Under the pieces are notes generated by a model that saw only the letters and a list, made by a program, of their open reading frames with translations, searched no databases and was not told where the DNA came from. DNA of 6,270 nt from Verrucomicrobiota bacterium (lineage in GTDB: Bacteria; Verrucomicrobiota; Verrucomicrobiia; Limisphaerales; UBA1096): the NCBI GenBank assembly GCA_030747575.1, contig JASLKI010000038.1:1-6270 (forward strand). Reading direction: 5' to 3'. Positions 1-5,518 of the stretch are shown piece after piece (the first letter of the stretch is position 1; the number at the start of each line of letters is the position of its first letter). The position numbers and the translations under genes were made by a program.

Positions 1-162
1 CCAGCGGCATGGGAACTTCCCGGCGACCCCAGATCTCCGCATGGCCATGGCAAAGATTCGATGCGATTCGAGCACGTCGGACAACGTCCACCGGTAGCGG
101 GGCTCAAAGATGTGCAGGGGAAGGATCACACCGGAAAACAGCGTGGCGTTGCTCAAAACCAT
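1..162 (-). CDS. LON substrate-binding (N-terminal) domain protein, 5' part only
   Basis: Reading the minus strand from an ATG at 162-160 gives 54 codons without a stop up to the window edge. Residues 8-24 read LFSGVILPLHIFEPRYR, the hallmark of the LON N-terminal domain (Pfam LON_substr_bdg), followed by SDVLESHRIFAMAM, which fits the next helix and strand. The same fold occurs at the N-terminus of Lon protease, where it binds substrates, and in short stand-alone bacterial proteins of about 200 residues whose role is poorly known. The fragment cannot separate these. The stand-alone form seems more likely because the residues before the motif are so few. An in-frame TAA at 174-172 leaves only ATG (162-160) or TTG (165-163) as starts, so the N-terminus is several residues shorter than usual. 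No clear ribosome binding site is visible. The gene diverges from the coiled-coil/moaA cluster. The family call is firm; the exact start and full-length identity are not. Confidence 0.85.
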   Translation of the reverse strand, partial: MVLSNATLFSGVILPLHIFEPRYRWTLSDVLESHRIFAMAMRRSGVAGKFPCRW

Positions 163-280
163 CAACGGGTTTTACCCGGAATCAGCACAGGAAAAATATG
201 CACAAAAGTCGAAAAAACGGAAGAGATCACACATATTAAGGGTTGCCTCAACGGGGAAGTTGCGCCATTGTTCCCGAACT
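163..280. promoter_or_regulatory. Divergent intergenic region between the LON-domain and coiled-coil genes
   Basis: These 118 bp separate two divergent genes and should carry the promoters of both. The middle (about 190-240) is clearly richer in A and T than the flanking genes. A small inverted repeat, CGGGT-TTT-ACCCG, lies at 166-178, directly before the minus-strand start. No good Shine-Dalgarno sequence precedes either start: a GGGGAAG at 254-260 is about 20 nt from the plus-strand ATG, which is too far. For the minus strand, CATATT at 200-195 could be a -10 box, but no convincing -35 goes with it. Confidence 0.5.
209..237 (+). promoter_or_regulatory. Candidate sigma70-type promoter for the coiled-coil/moaA cluster
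   Basis: TCGAAA (209-214) and CATATT (232-237) each match four of six bases of the -35 and -10 consensus and are 17 bp apart. This would place the transcript start near 244 and give a leader of about 37 nt before the ATG at 281. It is the best pair I can see in the divergent gap, but it is weak, and AT-rich DNA produces such matches by chance. Confidence 0.25.
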
Positions 281-1087
281 ATGAAAGGCAATAAATCAAT
301 CTTTTTAATTGGAATTGCGATAGCTCTGGGAGCCGGCTCGGTCTTTTACGTGGACCAAATTATCAATGAAAAGGAAGAGGTAATAACGGCGTTGAAGTCC
401 GATAAGGTATCGCTGGAAAAGGACAATGCATCCCTGGAAAAGGACAAGAAAGATCTGACAGTAAAGCTCGGTAAAGCCGGTGAAGACCTTAAATCAACGA
501 AGACAGAATTGTCCGAATTGTCCAACGACCATTATAAAGCGCTAAAGGAAATGGAAGTGCAGAGGCAGGTAGAGAAGGATCTCATGGAAGTAATCTCCGC
601 CAAAGACGAAAAAATCAGCGCTCTCAACGGCGAACTCCAAACGGCACAGAACAAAAACCGGGACTACGACTCGCAAATTAAGACGCTAAACAGCCAAATG
701 ATTGACAAGGACCGGGAGATCGATGACATCGGCCGACGCCTTAAGTCAACCGAGGAGGATCGCGACCACTTGCTTATTGAACAAAAAAAACTGATCGCTG
801 AGAAAGCTGAGCTGGAAAAGCAGTTTCAGGATATTTTGGTTCTGCGCAAGAAGGTGCAGCAATTGCAGGTTGAACTCATGGCGTCCAAGAAACTCGAGTG
901 GCTTCGTCGCGGTTTCTACGGGGGTGCCCGCAAAAAAGGCGGATCGCAACTTATGAGCATGAGCAAAAAGAATGACCGCAAAACAGTCTCCACCAATGCC
1001 GACTTAAACGTCGAGGTCCGCCGTGATGGAACAGTCAAAATTGTCCCGATCGAGACAAACTCGCCCACCAACGGGGCCACCCCATGA
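281..1087 (+). CDS. Membrane-anchored coiled-coil protein of unknown function
   Basis: The protein has 268 residues. I chose the ATG at 281 because it gives a short positive N-terminus (MKGNK) followed by one hydrophobic segment (about residues 6-24). An in-frame ATG at 110 would add 57 residues with no recognisable features and would run across the divergent LON-domain gene. There is no lipobox cysteine and no clear signal-peptidase site, so the segment is probably an uncleaved anchor. By the positive-inside rule the rest would be outside the cytoplasm. Residues 25-205 are highly charged (Lys, Glu, Asp) with heptad-like spacing, as in a long coiled coil, including a tandem SLEKD repeat at 45-55. 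The tail (207-268) is basic and Gly-rich at first, then has a likely beta hairpin, LNVEVRRDGTVKIVP. I do not recognise a family. The stop codon overlaps the moaA start as ATGA, so the two are probably translationally coupled. The gene looks more A-rich than its neighbours, which its Lys/Glu content explains. Confidence 0.8.
   Translation: MKGNKSIFLIGIAIALGAGSVFYVDQIINEKEEVITALKSDKVSLEKDNASLEKDKKDLTVKLGKAGEDLKSTKTELSELSNDHYKALKEMEVQRQVEKDLMEVISAKDEKISALNGELQTAQNKNRDYDSQIKTLNSQMIDKDREIDDIGRRLKSTEEDRDHLLIEQKKLIAEKAELEKQFQDILVLRKKVQQLQVELMASKKLEWLRRGFYGGARKKGGSQLMSMSKKNDRKTVSTNADLNVEVRRDGTVKIVPIETNSPTNGATP
413..447 (+). repeat. 14-nt direct repeat with 21-bp period (coiled-coil heptad duplication)
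   Basis: CTGGAAAAGGACAA occurs at 413-426 and again exactly at 434-447. The 21-bp period equals seven codons, one coiled-coil heptad, and encodes LEKDN/LEKDK in the same frame. It looks like a recent in-frame duplication of one heptad inside the coiled-coil gene, not a regulatory repeat. Confidence 0.7.
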
Positions 1088-2154
1088 TCCGGCCCGGGGT
1101 TCTTCAGGACACTCACAACCGCATCATTCGCGATCTCCGGATTAGCATTACGGATCGCTGCAATTTCCACTGCGTCTACTGCCTGCCGGAAACCGAGGAG
1201 GCGGCTAACTTTTATCGACCTAATACACTTGACCCCAGCAAAACTCGGCCCGCGAACAGTAATCCGATTTACCCCTGGAAACCACGGTCAAAAATCCTTA
1301 CCTTCGAAGAGATCACCCGCATAACCCGAGTGGCGGCTTCACTTGGGATAAACAAGGTTCGGATCACCGGCGGCGAGCCACTTCTTCGCAAGGGCGTCGA
1401 GAATCTCGTTTCACAGATTGCCTCCATCGACTCGATTCGCGACCTGTCATTGACGACCAATGGCACCGGCTTCCCCGCCTTGGCCAAGCGCCTCAAGGAT
1501 GCCGGACTTGGGCGGGTGACGATCAGTCTCGACTCGCTTGACCGCGACAATTTCAAAAAAATCACCGGGCGTGACGCGTTACCGGAAGTGCTCGAGTCGA
1601 TCTGCTCGGCCAAGTCGCTGGGCCTCGCCCCTGTAAAGCTTAACGCAGTGATCATTCGCGGCCTCAACGACCACGAGATCGTGCGCTTGGCCCAATTTGC
1701 CGCCGATGAGAGTGTCGTTATGCGCTTCATCGAGTTCATGCCATTGGGTACAAGACAAGCGTGGCAACGGGATCATGTTGTCTCCGGTAGCGAAATCATC
1801 GAGCAAATCCGCTCGCACATGCCCCTCATCCCTCTCCCCGCTGGCAACCTCTCCGAGACATCCACCCGCTGGTCGTTTGGGCAAGGCACTGGCGAAATCG
1901 GGATCATCGCGCCGGTCAGCCAGCCGTTTTGCGGTAACTGCAACCGCATCCGTCTGACTGCCGACGGCAAAATTCGCACCTGCCTTTTCAGTCTCGGCGA
2001 GCACGACCTGAAGCCCGCACTCCGGAGTGAAGCCGACGACATTGAGTTAGCGGCTGAGTTGCAGCGGATCGTCCTCAAGAAGGAACCCGGCCACCGGATT
2101 GGGGAGCCTGACTTCGTGCAGCCCACCCGAACGATGAGCCACATCGGAGGCTGA
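1084..2154 (+). CDS. moaA: GTP 3',8-cyclase MoaA (radical SAM, molybdenum cofactor synthesis)
   Basis: MoaA converts GTP to 3',8-cyclo-7,8-dihydro-GTP, which MoaC turns into cyclic pyranopterin monophosphate. This is the first step of molybdenum cofactor synthesis, in the cytoplasm. The 356-residue protein has the radical-SAM cluster motif CNFHCVYC (Cys26, Cys30, Cys33), the SAM-binding TGGEPLLR (95-102), and the C-terminal second 4Fe-4S site with Cys283, Cys286 and Cys300 in FCGNCNRIRLTADGKIRTC. The arginines of NRIRLT fit the GTP-binding region. It ends in MSHIGG, with the C-terminal Gly-Gly that MoaA needs for activity, so the gene looks complete and functional. Between the first cluster and ILTFEEI there are 37 residues (34-70), against roughly 15-20 in the MoaA proteins I know, so this loop carries an insertion rich in Pro, Asn and Ser. 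The ATG lies inside the stop of the preceding gene (ATGA, 1084-1087), which suggests translational coupling. No moaC, moaD, moaE, mog or moeA gene is in the window. MoaA catalysis can be predicted; its placement here is unexplained. Confidence 0.96.
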   Translation: MIRPGVLQDTHNRIIRDLRISITDRCNFHCVYCLPETEEAANFYRPNTLDPSKTRPANSNPIYPWKPRSKILTFEEITRITRVAASLGINKVRITGGEPLLRKGVENLVSQIASIDSIRDLSLTTNGTGFPALAKRLKDAGLGRVTISLDSLDRDNFKKITGRDALPEVLESICSAKSLGLAPVKLNAVIIRGLNDHEIVRLAQFAADESVVMRFIEFMPLGTRQAWQRDHVVSGSEIIEQIRSHMPLIPLPAGNLSETSTRWSFGQGTGEIGIIAPVSQPFCGNCNRIRLTADGKIRTCLFSLGEHDLKPALRSEADDIELAAELQRIVLKKEPGHRIGEPDFVQPTRTMSHIGG

Positions 2155-2207
2155 GCGCCAAAAAGAAGCTGACCGCGTGAGTTTGAGCGGTTACCAATCC
2201 CGCAGCC

Positions 2208-3425
2208 ATGGATCTGACCTCGTCGTACATCCGTTCCGCCAAGTCGCTCGACCAGATCGACATCGCGGTTCTAGTAAACAACATCATCCTTGACGCAGTT
2301 CATGACAAGGCGAGTGATATTCATATCGAGCCGTGGGAAAGCACTCTTCCCATTCGCCTGCGCATCTCAGGTATACTGCGTGAGCTCACCCACCTGCCGC
2401 ACGAGTTTCTCGACCGCATCGCGGGCCGTCTCAAGGTCATGGCTGATCTGGTTACCTACGAGACCGAGATGCCGCAGGAAGGCCGCGTCCCAGCCAGTGC
2501 CGAGTTCGGCAACGTGGAACTGCGAGTCTCCATCTTCCCCACCGTTCGCGGGGAAAAAATTGTCATCCGGCTGTTCGACCCGCAAAACCGCAATTTTAAT
2601 CTCGAGACGCTCGGCTTCGAGCCGGACACTCTCGAACGGTTCAAGAAACTCATTCAGCAACCCAGCGGGCTCATCCTGTTGAATGGCCCAACCGGCTCGG
2701 GTAAGACAACGGCAATCTACTCTGCCCTCTGCCACTTGGTCGAAATCCACGGTCCCACTATCAGCATAAGCACGGTGGAGGACCCCGTGGAATTCAACCT
2801 CCCGATGATCAGCCAGTCGCAAATCAGCAACTCCCGCGGGTTTAGTTACCCCATGGCGCTCCGTTCACTAATGCGCCAAGACCCGGAGGCGATCATGATC
2901 GGAGAGATTCGCGACCCGGAAACCGCCGCCATCGCCGTACAAGCCGGCCTGACTGGCCACATGATTTTCAGCACTATCCACAGCGACAGCACGGTGGGGG
3001 TTTTTGCCCGGCTCATCAATATGGATATCGAGCCGTTTCTGTTGGCCTCCAGTATCACGGGGGTGCTCGGCTTGCGCCTGTTGCGCACCATTTGTCCCCG
3101 ATGCAAAATCCAATCCCAACCCAGCCCCGAGCACCTTTCCCTGCTGCCAGACGGCTTTGCGGAAGAGAATGAATTCCACACCGGCACCGGCTGTGACGCC
3201 TGTTCACAGACCGGCTATCTCGGCAGGGTGGCGGCAACTGAGTTGTTGAATTCGAGCGAGGCCGTCCGTGAAGGGGTCATCGAGAAACTGCGAACCAGCA
3301 AGCTGCACGACATAGCGATCGAGCAGGGAATGAGCACCCTTTGGCAGAACGCGATGGCCAAGGTCCAGCGCGGGATCACCAGTCTCGAGGAGGTTGTTCG
3401 GGTGGTTTCCATCAATCAACTGTAA
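2208..3425 (+). CDS. Short GspE/PulE/PilB-family secretion or type IV pilus assembly ATPase
   Basis: This is a cytoplasmic hexameric ATPase of the type II secretion/type IV pilus class, which drives pseudopilin or pilin assembly at the inner membrane. In its 405 residues I see ASDIHIEP (35-42), Walker A GPTGSGKTT (160-168), the Asp box TVEDPVEF (189-196), Walker B IMIGEIRDPET (229-239, Glu233), the His box GHMIFSTIHSD (250-260), the MDIEPFLLASS segment, and the zinc-type CxxC pair Cys296/Cys299 and Cys329/Cys332. The CxxC pairs point to GspE/PilB and away from PilT. Only about 34 residues precede ASDIHIEP, so the N-terminal N1/MshEN docking domain of typical 500-570-residue members is absent. 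The start is well fixed: an in-frame TGA at 2184-2186 lies just upstream, with no other ATG, GTG or TTG in between. The gene is 53 bp after moaA on the same strand and may share its transcript. No other pilus or secretion gene is in view, so I cannot choose between GspE and PilB. No clear ribosome binding site is seen. Confidence 0.93.
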   Translation: MDLTSSYIRSAKSLDQIDIAVLVNNIILDAVHDKASDIHIEPWESTLPIRLRISGILRELTHLPHEFLDRIAGRLKVMADLVTYETEMPQEGRVPASAEFGNVELRVSIFPTVRGEKIVIRLFDPQNRNFNLETLGFEPDTLERFKKLIQQPSGLILLNGPTGSGKTTAIYSALCHLVEIHGPTISISTVEDPVEFNLPMISQSQISNSRGFSYPMALRSLMRQDPEAIMIGEIRDPETAAIAVQAGLTGHMIFSTIHSDSTVGVFARLINMDIEPFLLASSITGVLGLRLLRTICPRCKIQSQPSPEHLSLLPDGFAEENEFHTGTGCDACSQTGYLGRVAATELLNSSEAVREGVIEKLRTSKLHDIAIEQGMSTLWQNAMAKVQRGITSLEEVVRVVSINQL

Positions 3426-3452
3426 CCCCCAAAGCGCTTGGCATGCGCAAAA

Positions 3453-3480
3453 AAGGCGTCCACCGCAGGGTGAACGCCTT
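3453..3480 (-). terminator. Intrinsic terminator downstream of the RNase E/G gene
   Basis: The arms AAGGCGTCCACC (3453-3464) and GGTGAACGCCTT (3469-3480) pair over 12 positions with one mismatch and a 4-nt loop. Read on the minus strand, the hairpin begins 16 nt after the RNase stop codon and runs into six T residues (3454-3449), the standard intrinsic terminator layout. On the plus strand the hairpin is followed by GCGGGG and no T run, so it should work poorly for the converging ATPase transcript, whose stop codon lies 27 nt before it. Confidence 0.8.
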
Positions 3481-3496
3481 GCGGGGAAACCGGAAT

Positions 3497-5512
3497 CTAC
3501 CGCTCTTCCCTGGCCAAACGCTTGTTGGTAATGGCGTCGAACACCTCAAACTCTTCCGGGTGTAACCCCTCCTGAGCCCGAAAGGAAATTTTCACCAGAT
3601 AACGTTTCTCCATATCGATGAAGATGTCCCCGTCCTCGTTGCGCAAGCGATCCAGCACACCGGTGTGGACGTTCACTCGCAGCTTGAAATCAGCCTCCTC
3701 CTCGCGGCGTTGCTTGAGCTTGTCGCGTTTTTTAATGATCTCGCTGAGCTTGCGCTGGATGTCCACGCTCATCGTCAACGGGCTCTTGATCTTGCCGCGG
3801 CCACTGCAGTGTTCACAATCGCCGTAGGCGGCATCGCGGACGCTCTCGGACTGGCGCTGGCGGGTCATCTCCATCAGTCCAAGGTCGGAGATGGGCAACA
3901 CGTGGGTCTTGGCCTTGTCCTTGCGCAGGCCGTCGCGCATGCGGTTGAACACATCACGCCGGTCGTGCGACGGTTTCATGTCGATGAAATCCAGCACGAT
4001 CAGGCCGCCGATGTTTCGCAGCCGGAGTTGCCGGCAAACCTCCTCGGCTGCCTCGAGGTTCACTTGAAGCAACGTCTTGTCTTTTTCCTTCTTGTTGTTG
4101 CCCTTGTACCGATGGCTGCCGGTGTTCACGTCCACCGCCACCAGCGCCTCGGTCTCGTCGATGATGATGTATCCACCACTGGGTAGCATCACTTGGCGTG
4201 TATAGGCTGTCTCAAGCTGGCGTGTGACCCCAAACCGGTCGAATATCGGCTCCGAGTAGGAATAGCGCTGCACCTTGTCCAGCGCCCGTTTGGAAATGCG
4301 GCTGATCAGTTTTTTGACCCGCTCAGCCTCGGCGGCATTGTCGACGACAATTCGCTCCACATCTTCAGTCAAAAAGTCGCGAACTGTGCGCTCGATCAAG
4401 TCCGGTTCTTCAAAAACACATGTGCCGGCCTTCTGGTTTTTGACCAAACCGGTGATTTCCTTCCAAGTCTCCAACAAGATGGCGAGATCCCGGATGAAAT
4501 ACGCCCTTCTCTGCCCCTGCCCCGCTGTGCGGATAATGACCCCCATGCCTTCGGGGATGTCGAGTTCGCGCACAATTTTCTTCAGTCGTGCACGCTCCTC
4601 CCGGTTCTCGATCTTCCGGGAAACACCGGACTGCTCCGAGTTGGGCAACAGGACAAGATAGCGCCCCGGCAATAGGACGTTGGTCGTCACCCGCGGCCCC
4701 TTGGTTCCGATCGGCCCCTTGGTCACCTGTACGGTCAACTCCGTGCCTGACGGATATTTCCTCGGAATGTCCTTGTTGGTTATTCTCGGCTTTTCCTTTT
4801 TGCGTTTCCCCCGGTCCACCACGTCGTAGGAGGAATCGAGCGGGCTGGGAATGATGTCCCAGTAGTGAAGAAAGGCATTTTTCTCCAAACCAATATCCAC
4901 GAAAGCCGCCTTGAGACCATCCTCAAGGTTGCGGATTCTGCCTTTATAAATGCTCCCAACCATCCGTAGGGTGTCCATGCGCTCGATGGTCAGGTTCTCG
5001 AGTTTGCCCTTTACCGTTATCGCCACGCGGGTCTCAAGCGACTCGGCGTTGATCAGAATTTCCTTGTGGGTGTGCTGGATGGGGCGGAAGACGCCCTTGA
5101 CTTTGCTGACGAATTTCTTCGCGGTGCGCTCAACCTTCTCCTTGATGGAGCCAGCCGCTTCTTCCGGCAGTTCAACCGGCTCAAAGTCGGTGTTGCCCCG
5201 TTTGGGTGGCGTTGAGGGTTCGGCTTGTCTCGACACCTCGCCATCCGCTGCGTCGTTGGTAAGTTGCCGTTGCCCCTTAGCTGACTCGAGGTCAGCATCG
5301 GCCGGCAAACCGTGCGCCTTGTTCTCGGCACGCACGATTTCGTTTTCGTGCTGCCGCGTGTTAAAGAGTTCATCCTGCGGGGTTTGAATCGTCTCGACAT
5401 TCGCGCGTGCGCTGAGGCTGGAGCGGTCGGGCCTGCGGTTCAATCCACCGGGGGGTTTGAATCTCACGCCGCGCCTGTTTTTGCTGCGGCCAAATGATTT
5501 CTTTGCTGCCAT
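3497..5512 (-). CDS. rng: RNase E/G-family endoribonuclease
   Basis: This enzyme cleaves single-stranded AU-rich RNA and takes part in rRNA/tRNA maturation and mRNA decay. Of its 671 residues, about 155-671 match the RNase G/RNase E catalytic core. The S1 domain (about 161-290) includes MVGSIYKGRI, AAFVDIGLEKNAFLH and VTKGPIGTKGPRVTTNVLLP. The 5'-phosphate sensor has GVSRKIE and IIRTAGQG (Arg328-Thr329, equivalent to Arg169-Thr170 of E. coli RNase E). The catalytic site has VDVNTGS (Asp461, Asn463) and LDFIDM (Asp508), and the Zn-link is CEHC (Cys566, Cys569). A small domain closes the protein, with no C-terminal degradosome scaffold, so the core resembles RNase G. Unlike RNase G (about 490 residues), it has about 150 extra N-terminal residues: an Arg/Lys-rich start, an acidic low-complexity stretch, and a cationic amphipathic helix near 122-142. 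The ATG lies 6 bp after the rodA stop. The nearest Shine-Dalgarno-like AGAAAGG is inside the end of rodA, 14 nt away, which is a long spacing. Cotranscription with rodA is likely. Confidence 0.94.
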   Translation of the reverse strand: MAAKKSFGRSKNRRGVRFKPPGGLNRRPDRSSLSARANVETIQTPQDELFNTRQHENEIVRAENKAHGLPADADLESAKGQRQLTNDAADGEVSRQAEPSTPPKRGNTDFEPVELPEEAAGSIKEKVERTAKKFVSKVKGVFRPIQHTHKEILINAESLETRVAITVKGKLENLTIERMDTLRMVGSIYKGRIRNLEDGLKAAFVDIGLEKNAFLHYWDIIPSPLDSSYDVVDRGKRKKEKPRITNKDIPRKYPSGTELTVQVTKGPIGTKGPRVTTNVLLPGRYLVLLPNSEQSGVSRKIENREERARLKKIVRELDIPEGMGVIIRTAGQGQRRAYFIRDLAILLETWKEITGLVKNQKAGTCVFEEPDLIERTVRDFLTEDVERIVVDNAAEAERVKKLISRISKRALDKVQRYSYSEPIFDRFGVTRQLETAYTRQVMLPSGGYIIIDETEALVAVDVNTGSHRYKGNNKKEKDKTLLQVNLEAAEEVCRQLRLRNIGGLIVLDFIDMKPSHDRRDVFNRMRDGLRKDKAKTHVLPISDLGLMEMTRQRQSESVRDAAYGDCEHCSGRGKIKSPLTMSVDIQRKLSEIIKKRDKLKQRREEEADFKLRVNVHTGVLDRLRNEDGDIFIDMEKRYLVKISFRAQEGLHPEEFEVFDAITNKRLAREER

Positions 5513-5518
5513 GATAAT

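Noticed and set aside
40..49. Perfect 10-bp palindrome CATGGCCATG
   Set aside because: It lies inside the LON-domain coding sequence, encodes ordinary residues (AMAM), and is short enough to be chance.
1..294. Plus-strand frame open from the left edge to 294, with further plus-strand frames starting at 9 and 110
   Set aside because: The frame from base 1 shares codon boundaries with the minus-strand LON-domain gene, so it is its complement. Its translation has no recognisable motif. The start at 110 would only add a featureless, basic extension to the coiled-coil protein ahead of the membrane anchor.
783..790. Run of eight A in the coiled-coil gene as a possible frameshift site
   Set aside because: It contains A AAA AAA in the right phase for -1 slippage, but the -1 frame hits TGA at 799-801 and no meaningful alternative product results. 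It simply encodes Lys-Lys in a Lys-rich coil.
1269..2004. Two minus-strand open frames of 141-156 codons opposite moaA
   Set aside because: They lie antisense to a complete, motif-rich moaA, have no recognisable domain, and are typical of GC-rich coding DNA.
2170..2193. Hairpin TGACCGC/GCGGTTA (one G-U pair, 10-nt loop) between moaA and the ATPase gene
   Set aside because: The stem is short with a large loop and no T run follows, so it is not a terminator. It may be chance; nothing shows a regulatory role.
2367..3187. Minus-strand open frames opposite the ATPase gene (up to 151 codons)
   Set aside because: The sense strand carries all the Walker, Asp, His and CxxC motifs. The antisense products have none and overlap one another.
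3665..4675. Two plus-strand open frames of 160-173 codons opposite the RNase gene
   Set aside because: They are complementary to the conserved catalytic core of the RNase and have no motif or plausible start signal. They are shadows.
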